Origin: Chondrilla cf. caribensis
Lineage: Eukaryota > Porifera > Demospongiae > Chondrillida > Chondrillidae
Length of the DNA stretch: 64,000 nt
Assembly: GCA_964020155.1 (NCBI GenBank)
Contig: OZ026563.1
Location: 4,847,940-4,911,939, forward strand
Direction of reading: 5' to 3'
Within the stretch, counting starts at the first letter, position 1. Each line of letters begins with the position of its first letter. Below, in pieces: positions 49,022-64,000 of this stretch. The position numbers and the translations under genes were made by a program. Below the pieces are notes generated by a model. That model saw only the letters and a program-made list of their open reading frames with translations, was not told where the DNA came from and ran no database searches.

Positions 49022-51465
49022 ATGTCTAGCGATATACAGTCATTGCCCGTGAGCTCCTCGTATTTGTTCTACTTCGTCTGATTCACCTGAGGGTGTTCAT
49101 GTGTGTTTGTTCTCCCTCTCTTGGTAGAGCGGTCTGAAAGAGGTGATTGTCGAATCCACTGGATTACAGGTCCGAATATATTACCTGGAGTGCCTGGCCC
49201 ACGCGTCCTATGTTGTGACTCACGAGAAGAGAGCGTTTGTAGTGGATCCTCGAAGAGACGTGGACGCTTACGTGGAGGTTAGTTGAGTATAGCTAAAGGC
49301 TACTACATCATTAGCGTTGTGTACCTTTCAATTCGGTGAAACCATTCATTGATTTTAATACGTACGGTTTGGTGTTGTGTCGTTGTGTCTCGTACTATCG
49401 CTGCTGCAATTGCCTTGCACAGGAGCTGGATAATCTTGGTGCCACTTTAGCGGGAGTACTCGAAACCCATTTCCATGCTGATTTTGTCTCGGGACACCTG
49501 GAACTCCAGAAGAGATTTAATGTACCCATTTATTTCGGCCCAGGATCTGGATCTCGGGCTCAATTTGCCCTCCAAGAGGTTCAAGATGGCGAGGTACGGC
49601 TACAGCCTATTGTAGGCACATTAGTGCACATTGTAGTGAAGCTGTATGATGTTATGTGGATGCTCCGGGCTATCACCAAATTCAGGAAATTTCACTATCC
49701 TCCCAATATTGCTTCAAAGTCTGCCACACCCCCGGTCACACCCCTGAGTCAGTTTGCTATATATTAACTGATAAGAAAGCCAATAACCCAATAAAGGTGT
49801 TTGTTTGTGTCTATATGTAACAAATATCCCAGTCATTGTAAGTATTATGTATACTGTTAGATCTTCACTGGAGACACACTCTTCATTGGCTCCTGTGGTA
49901 GACCAGATCTTGTGGGGTCGCTAGGATACACAGCAGCGGATATGGCAGAACAGATGTATGAGTCATTGAGAAATAAGTTAATGACACTTCCATTGGATGT
50001 TCAGGTCAGTGCCCTCTGTCTGCCTTTGTTTAATTGTTTATTTTTGTTGTTGTTGATCACTCTGTTTGTCTTACAGGTGTTCCCAGCTCATGGTGCTGGT
50101 TCTCCTTGTGGAAAGAACCTTGGAACTGCTCTTTACTCCACCATTGGACAAGAGATAGCAACTAATCCTGCTCTCCAGTTTACCGAGGTGGGACAAGGAT
50201 GGGCTCAATGAATATCTCTGTCATTGAGTTGTGTGTTGTCCACAGAAAACTGAATTTGTCAAGTTCTTGACAGAAGACCCTCAAACCACCCCTCATTACT
50301 TTACTTACAACGTTGATTCTAACATTGTGAGTGTGTACAAGTGTTCCAGCTGTATATCTATATGGTACCATCCCAACACTCCACAGAAAGGAGCTCCGCC
50401 CTTGAAGGACGATGTGTTGCAAATACCTAAAGTTGGCCCAGTGGACTTCATGAAACACTATACCAAACACAGTGATTTTGTTGTCTTGGACACACGAAAT
50501 GTGTGAGTGGACTGGGTTGGTGAGAAATTTTTTTGACCATTGTAATTCTTTCTGAAGGCTGTTGAATTCGCCAACTCTTTCATTCCTAAATCTATAAACT
50601 GTCCAATCGGATCAGAGGGTGGAGTTATAGTTGGTCCGGAAGATGGTAATTTTTCCATCTGGGTAAGATTCAGACCACACAGTGCTGGGGAACCCCCTTA
50701 CCGCATACCATATTTGTTCCTCCCTGTCAGGTGGGCACGATGATCCATCAGTCCCAGGAGATTGGGCTGATAGCTCCTCCCGGTAGAGAGATGGAGACAC
50801 TGCAGAGATTGGGACGTATTGGCTACTCCAATGTCCTGTGTGTGCTGGATGGAGGGATTGCCAGTTGGAGGGCTACTGGATACCCTGTTCACGCTTACAC
50901 TAAGATAAACTTGGCAAGTTATGCCAGTTGGTTACTATCTGCCACTATCATGTGACATTGTTCTTGTTTCTGTTATGCAGGAGAAGAATTGCGGAGTGCT
51001 TAGCACAATGATGCAAGCAGGCTGCCAAGTGGTGGACGTCAGAACTAAAGTTGAGTTTAAGGAGAATGCAGTCAAATCAGCTGTCAACTTACCACTGGAT
51101 GGTCTCCTGAGTTCTATGGACAAGCTTGATAAGTAAATTGGATTAATCAACTCTTGTATCTCATTAATTTAGCAAGCCTGCTGTTGTAGGAATCTGCCCG
51201 TTGTTTGCTACTGTAAGGGAGGGTTCCGCTCTACCATTGCCACATCACTGCTACTGAAGAATGGCTACGTCTGCCAAGATGTTGTCAAAGGGTTTGCTGC
51301 TATTTCAACATATTGCCCGTCATGCACAACAACTGGAAAGGTAGATTATTGTTTCTTTTCTGTGATTGCATATTTGAGTCAGGTGACAAGTGTTGGCCCT
51401 CCTATTCTCCACCTTATGTGAAGGTCTGCCCATCCATGAAGGAGATAATTGATGCTCAGAGCTAG
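49022..51465 (+). CDS. Metallo-beta-lactamase/double-rhodanese fusion (ETHE1/CstB-like persulfide dioxygenase)
   Basis: Thirteen exons in phase: 49022-49048, 49129-49277, 49423-49593, 49686-49796, 49861-50004, 50077-50187, 50246-50326, 50387-50500, 50558-50662, 50731-50913, 50981-51132, 51190-51340 and 51424-51465. Residues 1 to about 250 are an MBL fold of the persulfide-dioxygenase type: ETHFHADFVSGH, HTPGHTPESV, FTGDTLFIGSCGRPDL and FPAHGAGSPCG, with all metal ligands in place. Two rhodanese domains follow. The first (DFVVLDTRN, LCVLDGGIASWRATGYPV) lacks a catalytic Cys loop. The second has VVYCKGGFRST, an intact CxGGxRS active loop. The same three-part order occurs in bacterial CstB, which oxidises persulfide to thiosulfate, so sulfide detoxification is the likely role. 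Animal ETHE1 is MBL only. No clear mitochondrial presequence is seen. Intron 10 uses a GC donor (ttg|gcaagt). Confidence 0.87.
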
Positions 51466-51752
51466 AGATGTAGAACAAGTCAATTACAAGCAAACAACAG
51501 GGAACTGCTCATTTTATGTTGAAACAGCTCACTATAATAGTGTCAATAATTATACTTGTATTTGTACAATCAACATTAAATTTACAGCTCAAAACTTTTG
51601 AATTGTCTATAAGCATCTCTGTATCAGTACAGTTAAGTGTTTGGATGGTCTGCGACATGCGAAGGCGTACAGCAAGTGGAAGCCTGTGTGTAATTAGAGT
51701 GTTCTACCTGCTGTGTAAACTTCCGGCCAGTCGCTCCATGAGAGTTGATAAA

Positions 51753-53107
51753 ATGGCGGCCAAGATTGAAGCTAAGGGTTATGGGAAAAATTTTGTGCGA
51801 GTTATGTGGCTGAAACGTCAAGGCGACGTGCATTCCATATCGGAGCTTTCAGTTAACGTCGAACTTGAGTTATTAACAACAGTTGACTACGAAAAGGGAG
51901 ACAATAAAGACGTCGTTGCTACAGACTCCCAAAAGAACACCATTTTGGCGTTAGCCAAGAAACACGGGGTAAGCTTACTGTTCTGTCCGCAATATGTGTG
52001 ACGATCCAGCTGTACTAACGATTCAATGCCTTTCTATATGTTCGAGCAGTATAGAGCATCTATGGTTCGAGGAATGTCATTTTGCTTCCAATATTAATGC
52101 ATTACAATATTCGCTTTTTTTCAAGATTCACACTCCAGAAGAATTTGCTCTCCTTTTAGTAGCCCATTTTCTCAAGACTTATCCTCAGGTACTGCCTATG
52201 CTGCTTGACTGTAGTAGATGGCATTTACCGCGCGATATTGTGTGTAGGTCATGCGTTGTCAGGTGTACGCCCAACAATCCCCTTGGCAGAGGATCTCCAC
52301 GGTGTGTCTAACCTGCTCTGCACACACAGAGCACCATTGCTAGCGAAATGTATTTCTCTGTCACATAGGGAGGAGTACCTCATAACCACGCCTTCATCAA
52401 TGCAGGTGATACAGTTAGGTTCTGTTCTGTAGCACAAGAAAGAGGGACTTCCCCAATTCTCTCAGGTGGTCTTAAGGGAATGAAACTACTGAAGACCACT
52501 CAGTCGGGATTTGAAGGTGATTAGTGTTGCTAGTTTGTACCTTTTGAGGTTTGTTAATTTTGCCTTGTGACAGGATTCCACAGAGATGCCTACACCACCT
52601 TGCCAGAAGTAAGGGATCGTTCATTTTGTACATCTGTTTATTGCAAGTACACCTTCACCAATGTGCTGATTGGAGCCAACTTCAATGGGATCTGGTGAGC
52701 ACATTACTTAGCATAGTACCTAGCAGTACATGTCTGTGAATAAGACATTTGAATTTGTTTGAGTTCAGGGAAAGTGTTCGGACATCTATTCTCGATGAAT
52801 TTGCTGGACCTCCTCAAAAAGGAACATACTCTCCCTCTGTCCAAGTTAGTATTGGTCATATTGTGTTGTAATTGTGTTTAATGCATTTATTGTCTCACTA
52901 TAGAAAACTCTTTTTGACACTGGCAATCTCATTCTAGGCAAGAATCCCCTCCTCAAGAAGGTGGAGTTACATATGCCAAACATCCACTACTTTCCAGCTG
53001 ATCTAACCAAACTTGGTTATTCCAAAAACAATGAAGTGTTCACACCCAGTGATGCCCCTCAAGGTAACATATGGATCACTGTAGCAAGACAACCAGCAAA
53101 ATTTTGA
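51753..53107 (+). CDS. UOX: Urate oxidase (uricase)
   Basis: Seven exons in phase: 51753-51968, 52126-52188, 52249-52301, 52369-52516, 52574-52694, 52769-52844 and 52904-53107. Family motifs appear in order: GYGKNFVRVMWLKRQGDVHS, VDYEKGDNKDVVATDSQKNT (with the catalytic Thr), VMRCQVYAQQSPWQR, PHNHAFINAG, LKGMKLLKTTQSGFEGF, RDRSFCTSVYCKY, FAGPPQKGTYSPSVQKTLFD and MPNIHYF. The enzyme oxidises urate to 5-hydroxyisourate in peroxisomes. The C-terminus reads ARQPAKF, which is not a canonical SKL-type peroxisomal signal, though AKF is one residue from AKL. An ATG 15 bp upstream would add five residues (MRVDK). Confidence 0.93.
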
Positions 53108-53127
53108 ACTATGAAATAAAACAATCA

Positions 53128-54624
53128 TTATTTTCTTGTTCTGATATGTAAGGTCAAGGCGACTTTCTTGCCAATTATTTGTTCAATGTCATCTCTGGCT
53201 TCTTCAGTAATTCTCTGGATTGTACTGCCTCCAGGACCTATCACTATGGACTGCAATTCATTGAAGCAAATTCTTAAACAGAATTAGAATTAGATCGTAT
53301 AAACTTCATTCCTAACAAACCTTTTGACCTACAGAAGTACAAGTCAGGTATTGCATTATTGTCAGGTTGCCTTCATCTGACTCCTCCCACTGTACATTAC
53401 TCTGTAGTGAGTGCATGAGACATTCCATCATATCAGAATGGACTCCCTTGGACATGTACACTGACCTGTTGTATAACATAAGGGATCTCCTTTTGTAGAT
53501 GGAGAAACAGTTTCTCTCTAACAATATCTTCTACAACTGTGAGCAGTGAGGACTGTAGGGCACTAATGTCTTCCCATTTCCCAGGCTTAGCACTTGACAA
53601 AAGATAGTCCTGTATGTAACAAACTGCCTGATAAAGAGACCCACAGTCCACCACTTCAAGAGATCATACCTGCACTGCATCCACTCCATCTCCTGTAAGA
53701 GCTGAAATCATGAACACTTCGTGGAAAAATGGACACCCTGGGTCCACCTCTCGTGTTTCAATGTTAAGAAATTTCTGAACCTCTCTAGTCATATTGTCTG
53801 CTATTTCCAGCAATACATACTTGTGACGTACCAAATCAACCTAGTGACCCACATATGTAATAAACTAATAAATCAAAGATTTATGACATTCATCTTGCTA
53901 ACCTTATTCAAAGCTAAAGCAAAAGGAATACTTTGATATTCACGTATTGTGTGAAGCACTTCACTGGGTAACTGACGAAGGCAGCGCTTATTTGAAGCAT
54001 CAACAAGCAGGATACCTTGAATGGAAAATAAATATCACCGATGAGCTTAGTTCTCTAACATTTTCCGGAGTAACACTACCCAGGTCCGCTTCCATGAGTG
54101 CACGACCAGCATCTGTTAACAGCTCCTTTGACATCTTCAGTTTGTGACCGTACCTGTAATGAACAATACCAGGCGTGTCCAATAGAACCTGCAGTGTGTC
54201 AAACAGATGCGATGAACAGAGCATATATACTGATGTCACCTGTGGACGCCAGACACTCACTATTTGAGTCTCATCCTTCGTGAGCACCCCTGGAGACCGA
54301 CGTCGCGTTGTGTGCACTTTGGGGGAGACAGCAAACAGCTGATTCAGCAATTAGACTTAGTTAATCAGTCCACAGTAGGGAATTTGATTACAAATTGCTC
54401 ACTTTCTGTCCAAGGAGGCGATTGGACAACGTTGATTTTCCAGAATTGGGTGACCCAACAATAACTGCTTTAAGAACCTTGGATGCACTTACAGATTCTT
54501 GGGAGTTCTCCTTGTGAAACAATTCTCCGTTACTTCTGTACGTATTTCCATTAGACAATACGCGTCCAATCGCTCTCGTGAAGGCTACATGCTTACAGTA
54601 TATCTTCTGCACCGGACTCGCCAT
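53128..54624 (-). CDS. ERAL1: ERAL1, mitochondrial Era-type GTPase
   Basis: Eight exons on the minus strand encode about 400 residues. The GTPase has G1 GSPNSGKSTLSNRLLGQK (54403-54624), the switch region SPKVHTTRRRSPGVLTKDET (54261-54338), G3 LLDTPGIVHYR (54080-54188), then ILLVDASNKR and G4 LALNKVDLV, and G5 as MISALTGDGV. The C-terminal KH domain follows: VREKLFLHLQKEIPYVIQQV, NLTIMQYLTCTSVGQK, then LQSIVIGPGGSTIQRITEEA with the GxxG loop and a basic end IRTRK. This is the Era family. Human ERAL1 binds mitochondrial 12S rRNA and helps to assemble the small mitoribosomal subunit. The N-terminus MASPVQKIYCKHVAFTRAIG is basic and could target mitochondria. The stop lies only 20 bp from the UOX stop (convergent). 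Confidence 0.93.
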
Positions 54625-54641
54625 TTTATCTCAAGATCAAA
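54625..54641. promoter_or_regulatory. 17-bp divergent spacer between ERAL1 and uridine-cytidine kinase starts
   Basis: Only 17 bp lie between the two start codons (ttatctcaagatcaaa). Either both 5' UTRs are nearly absent, or transcription starts inside the partner gene. A shared core promoter must overlap coding sequence on at least one side. Confidence 0.6.
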
Positions 54642-55954
54642 ATGGCGACTGCATTTGCAACAGTGAAACAGACTCCCTTTTTAATTGGAGTGACTGGAGG
54701 CACATCATGCGGAAAGGTATGTAAAAGTATGCTATATGCATGGAATTACGCCCAGCTAGTGTTTCGTAGCTCTTTATTAGCAAGTTCTTGCTGTGATAAA
54801 TTCAGACTGAAGTTTGCAGAGCAATTGTTAGCCAATTAGACAATGGAATGGATCAGGCCATTGTGAACGGTAAAGTCAGCATTTTGAGTCAAGACTGTTT
54901 TTATAAGTCACTGTCTGAAAACGAAAAGCTGTCAGTGGACAAAGGAGAATATAACCTTGATCATCCTGGTAGGTGTACGTGAATACATTGTGAGCAAGCA
55001 CATCAGCACTTGTAATTCTCCTATTGTGTGCTTGTGTCCCAGATGCCTTTGACACAGAGTTAATGGTCACTACACTCAAGCAGATTTATGAGGGTAAACC
55101 AGTTCACGTACCTAGATACGACTTCTCAACCTGTCGAAGGTGGGTGGGTGTGGGGGTATTTGGTGGTAATATGAACTACATAATAATATGCATGTGTGAA
55201 TATAAAGTAACATTGTATAGGTTTGTATGTGTCAATGATGTGAATGTTTTGTTAGGTTGGAGGAGATGGACCTGTTCAACCCCACAGAAGTTGTTTTATT
55301 TGAAGGAATTCTTGTGCTGTATTATCCAGAGGTTCGTAATCTCCTCAGTATGAAGCTGTTTGTTGATTTGGATAGTGACACCAGACTTTGCAAAAGAGGT
55401 AAGTTTGAGTAGTCATGTATGCGGGTGTTTGGCAGAAATCTAGTTATGCTCTTGTTCTTCCTAGTGGAGAAAGACACCAGGGAACGAGGGAGGAGTCTGG
55501 ACTATGTGCTGAAGCAGTACACTGATTTGGTTAAGCCAGCTTTTGAGGAGTTCACTCTTCCTGTAAGCATGTGGCTATAAGTCTATATCAGTGTGTGTGT
55601 GTGTGTGTGTGTGTACATTTTATGATACTGTATTGTCATTTAAAATATTGAATGTTCATGTAAATGATGGTATCTTATTGCATTTGTCTCCTAATTAGAG
55701 CAAGAAGTATGCTGATGTCATCATACCAAGAGGAATTGAAAACAGAGGTAGTGAACATTTTTTGTTCTTGTCCTGTTTGACATACTATGATCCCCCACTT
55801 GTCCATCCGTTCAGTGGCCATCCGGCTTATAGTGGAGCACATACGAAACATCCTTCAAGGAAATGTGACCCGTATTAAAACATCAGCAGCGGCCGAAGTA
55901 TCTCGGAGGAGAAGACACAGCTCACTCTCAGAGACAAAATCCAGACCACATTAA
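54642..55954 (+). CDS. UCK2: Uridine-cytidine kinase
   Basis: Seven exons in phase: 54642-54716, 54806-54968, 55043-55139, 55256-55398, 55465-55562, 55699-55747 and 55815-55954. The P-loop is [11 protein letters not shown], with the intron between Lys and Thr. Next are [96 protein letters not shown] and [14 protein letters not shown]. The tail ends SRPH, just like human UCK2. The enzyme phosphorylates uridine and cytidine to UMP and CMP in the cytosolic pyrimidine salvage pathway. UCK1 and UCK2 cannot be told apart here by descent. The P-loop has Thr-Ser-Cys where human has Ser-Ala-Ser. Confidence 0.95.
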
Positions 55955-56057
55955 AATCCTTATTAGAATCATAAAAGATGTTAAAAAAACATGGAAATGT
56001 TATTATTTCAATTGAGGTTTGTATAATGAGTGTACAGTAATTCAGTTGTTTGTCACG

Positions 56058-61097
<5,040 letters not shown>

Positions 61098-61865
61098 CGC
61101 TCACTGGATCAAGCTAGCCGAGGCAGATCCTTGGGATAGGCTCAAGTAATCGATGTCACTACGTACGTATATACGCGTGCACAGAAGGCGAAGATATAAA
61201 CGCCCCCCCCCCCCCTTCCGTGATGATCTCTGGATTGCGTCTCTTGCCCTTGCATGCCTCATTGGTTCATATTACAACCGTCCTAGTGTAGGAGTTTTAA
61301 CGCTTCTTGCACACACCTTTGGTTGGCAAGGGTACTCGAAGACTGAGAAAATCACTGCCTCACTTGCAAGGTTGCAAATACTGTAGTAGTCATCTGACCT
61401 ATAATGGTACTATAGTATTCTTCAAGAATAGCATGAAAATGATTACAGTTTGATAAACCAGACCTAAAAGAACCAAAGCTAGGGTTAGGGTTGCATCATA
61501 ACTTCTTTGAGCAAGCAAAGTAGTATCCACTGTCTCAGCAAGGGCTGGGATAGAGTCAGTGGTCGAACCAGCTTGATTGCCGCAGTAAGTACTTGATCCC
61601 CTATCCTAGGTAGACTGCATACAAGTTTAGTGATCACATGTAATCAGATGAATCGTCAAAATAAATTATGTTATGATAACAAGAATGAATAAGGTGTGTA
61701 CACAGAGTGATATATAACATACCAGAAAACGAACACAATAATGTCCATTCTTTGCAGTAGCATGTGGGTATAGTCATAGCTTTCACTGTCTTTCCAACCC
61801 TGTGTTGCCTACAAGCCTAATATACAGTTGCTACTTCATATCCTCTAGTTCTTAGTGTTTCAAAA

Positions 61866-61926
<61 letters not shown>

Positions 61927-62270
61927 TGTGCATGCGCGCATGTGTGTTTGTGAGTGATACATACTTGACAATGGATATGATATTAATTTATTGCTCATTT
62001 GTTTGTGCGTCCTGTTTGTGTGTCCAATGGGTGCAGGTATATAGTGTGATTGGATGTGATCCAATGGAGTGTTTATTGTCAGTTTCGTTTGGTATAGTTT
62101 TGTGACATTGGCATTGTAATAAGTATAGAGATCAACCACACGCCCGTTCATTTGGTGAGAAGAGGTGCAAGGAGAGACACCTAGACTCCTTAAGCCAGAT
62201 TTTGTGAAGCTAACCTGATTGTTGACAAAGTAAGCCATTGGTGAGGTTATTATATGCAAACTTTATTGAA
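61098..62270. other. Gene-poor stretch upstream of SWT1
   Basis: No conserved coding exon seen. It contains the SWT1 promoter, a C-run at 61203-61214, a telomere-like agggttagggtt at about 61484, and a GT microsatellite at 61866-61923. The rest looks unique and non-coding. Confidence 0.5.
61866..61923. repeat. GT microsatellite
   Basis: A pure GT tract in intergenic DNA. Confidence 0.95.
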
Positions 62271-62431
62271 ACTGTTTCATACACTTAATAGTGTATGAAA
62301 CAGCAAATGAATACAACCCAATACAGATACGTATGAAGTCTATTGATGCTGTCAAGGAAGACTTTGAAGATTTGCAGAAAAGTGATTGTCAGTTGATGAT
62401 AGACCTGAAAAAACGGTTTCAAATTCTTTGA
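62264..62431 (+). other. Small exon-like open frame after a perfect hairpin
   Basis: A frame open from about 62264 ends at 62431. Its last part from the ATG at 62333 reads MKSIDAVKEDFEDLQKSDCQ and then LMIDLKKRFQIL, with helical spacing and a charged composition typical of real protein. No partner exon was found upstream. A perfect 14-bp inverted repeat (62272-62285/62290-62303, loop taat) lies within the open frame. It could be an orphan last exon or a mobile-element fragment. Confidence 0.3.
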
Positions 62432-62783
62432 GACTTATGAATATTATGTATTTGTCATAACAGTCTGTTCAAGTACCAAAATGATAATGATCACATTGAA
62501 TCTAATGAAATAAAGCAAGAATAGCTTTTGTAATTAATAAAAGTAATTTGTAATTGATAAAAAGGTCACCCACTCAGGGACACCCACGCAAGACACCTAC
62601 ATATGGAGAGCTTTACAGGGACTTTCCACAGATACTGTGTACTTGTGTCATTCCACGAATGCAGAAGACACCATTCTAGCTGGGAGGTCAGCCGCGAGTC
62701 CCAAAGCTCCCCCCTACGGTTCTTTGTAGAGAGTTTGCGACTGACCACCAGGAAGTGAGCTATTTTTTTTCAGAGAAAAAAAC
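62432..62783. other. Intergenic DNA before the tRNA-like element
   Basis: AT-rich start with 'gtaatttgtaattgataaaa' echoes, then a more GC-balanced stretch (62560-62760). On the minus strand that stretch directly follows the tRNA-like unit and may be its SINE body. No gene recognised. Confidence 0.35.
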
Positions 62784-62855
62784 CGTCCTCTTGAGGATTC
62801 GAACCCGCGACCTGGAGCCTAGAGTCGTGTCACCTGACCACCCCGCCACCGTGAC
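62784..62855 (-). mobile_element. tRNA-derived SINE head or tRNA pseudogene
   Basis: On the minus strand a perfect Pol III B box (ggttcgaatcc, plus-strand 62795-62805) follows an A-box-like stretch (tggcggggtggtcagg) at tRNA spacing over about 72 bp. The acceptor ends pair at only the outer three positions, so it is not a working tRNA. A run of seven T directly downstream on the minus strand could end Pol III transcription. A SINE head is the simplest reading. Confidence 0.6.
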
Positions 62856-63251
62856 CTATCTATTTTATTATTATTATCTGCGCTATTTAAAGTTGCCCTC
62901 AATTTTCAATTCGGAGAATAGGCCACCCACAGGCACTCAAATCACTTGATCGTCTCTAATAGGTTTAGAAGAACCTTCGGTGAAGATTTAAAGTTCGTTG
63001 AAGTCTTTGCGCTCAAATTCTAGCCCAAATCCTAATTGTCGGCGTTTTGAAATCGGCCATTTTGTTCGCACAATATAAATAATATAAATTCACTGTATGT
63101 AGAGTGCGTCCCAGCCCTATCGATGTTGGCATAAGAGATAGATAGATAGATATTAAATATTTATACAGGAAAACCCCGTCAGTTACAAGACTGATCTCCC
63201 CGGGGGTCCTGTTATGTCGTGGTTATCATGACATAATCTTTCTCTCTGTAG
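62856..63251. other. Upstream region of the cysteine synthase gene
   Basis: No coding exon could be fixed. It holds a 16-bp gata repeat near 63139 and probably the promoter and first, unrecognised exon(s) of the gene that follows. Confidence 0.4.
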
Positions 63252-64000
63252 TTACGTTATAGTTCGAACGTTGTGGATGGTTTTAAAGAATTGGTTGGCA
63301 AGTGAGGGTGCTTTGAGTATCCAAGTGTTTTCTGGCTGAAATTTATGGATGCCTTTTCATATCCTGTAGTACTCCTTTAGTGAGGTTAAAGGGTGTGAGC
63401 GAAGAGACATCATGTAATATTGTTGTTAAGGCGGAGCAGCTAAACCCTGGTGGTTCCGTTAAGGACAGGGCCGCTCTGTACCTCATCAAGGACGCTGAAG
63501 AAAGAGGTCAGAGACATTGACGGAAGTTTGAACCATGCAGTATTATTGTTCCAAAATTAATTGGATAGGTTTGGTGAGGCCCGGTGGGACCATAGTGGAA
63601 GGGACAGCAGGCAACACAGGTCTGGTTTGTTATGCGTTCGTTTTCTTGTATTGTCGACGCTAGGGTAATATGTTGTTACATATCTCAAACCGATCTTCTG
63701 CTGTGCATAGGAATTGGTTTGGCACATCTATGCAATGCTATTGGCTATCAATGTGTGATTTTTATGCCAGACACACAATCTCAGGTTCGTCAACATCACT
63801 GGGTTATGACTCCTTTGTGGCTGAGTGCATTGTTTAATGTATACAGGAGAAAATAGATGCTCTACATGTCCTAGGAGCAGACGTTAGACCAGTACCAGCT
63901 GTCCCTTATGATAACCCAGAAAACTACAACCACATAGTTAGTGAATTTGTTAATATGAGTAGTATAATCTCTGAATATGATGTCTTGATGTCAAAGTATA
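63252..64000 (+). CDS. Cysteine synthase-like PLP enzyme (partial, runs off right edge)
   Basis: Five exons in phase: 63252-63301, 63370-63506, 63569-63619, 63711-63784 and 63847 to the window end. They read [39 protein letters not shown] (the Lys in SVKDR binds PLP), [40 protein letters not shown] and [20 protein letters not shown]. The TQSQEK and VPAVPYxNPxNY blocks are typical of the fungal/bacterial cysteine synthase subgroup related to yeast Mcy1, rather than of cystathionine beta-synthase. It should make cysteine from O-acetylserine and sulfide, or act as a related beta-replacement enzyme. The start codon lies upstream of 63252 and was not found. Confidence 0.85.

Overview
The window is nuclear DNA from an animal. 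Genes are split into many small exons, introns are mostly 40-400 bp with GT-AG ends, and intergenic gaps are often under 200 bp. Several genes are animal-type: a paracaspase with death and Ig domains (MALT1), FAM102/EEIG, BAG6, CASD1, CDK5RAP2/centrosomin and a Tudor protein. Retention of urate oxidase, a bacterial-type cysteine synthase and a metallo-beta-lactamase/double-rhodanese fusion, in a compact gene-dense layout, suggests an early-branching marine invertebrate. A sponge is my best guess, but this is inference and no marker gene proves it. Dinucleotide (CA/GT) tracts and minisatellites fill many introns.

Layout, left to right. On the minus strand: an RS-rich splicing-type protein running off the left edge (284-962), a CDK5RAP2/myomegalin/centrosomin homologue (1317-9667), the RNA helicase DDX51 (9820-11533) and a ciliary microtubule inner protein of the CIMIP2/FAM166 family (11740-12975). 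A short divergent promoter with an RFX X-box-like palindrome leads into three plus-strand genes: GNL1 (13113-16503), MALT1 (16662-21827) and FAM102/EEIG (22039-25006). A minus-strand secreted CAP gene with a frameshift follows (26118-27308), then the plus-strand thiamine pyrophosphate carrier SLC25A19 (27491-29130).

Next come a minus-strand coiled-coil protein I cannot name (29446-33782) and the SUMO ligase NSMCE2 (33919-34638). CASD1 is divergent from NSMCE2 (34849-37789) and appears to lack its esterase core. A Tudor-domain gene (38269-43042) and BAG6 (43233-48379) follow. After a small decayed duplication of the BAG6 3' end come the MBL-rhodanese fusion (49022-51465) and urate oxidase (51753-53107). 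ERAL1 (minus, 53128-54624) and a uridine-cytidine kinase (plus, 54642-55954) are divergent, with 17 bp between start codons. SWT1 with a WW domain lies on the minus strand (56058-61097). A gene-poor stretch holds a tRNA-like SINE remnant, and a cysteine synthase gene (63252 onward) runs off the right edge.

The neighbours do not form an operon or one pathway. They are mostly housekeeping genes: centrosome and cilium, ribosome biogenesis and mitochondrial translation, nucleotide salvage and purine breakdown, sulfur metabolism, protein quality control, and innate signalling. Exon limits were worked out by hand from reading frame, GT-AG signals and remembered family conservation. First exons and weakly conserved tails are the least certain parts.
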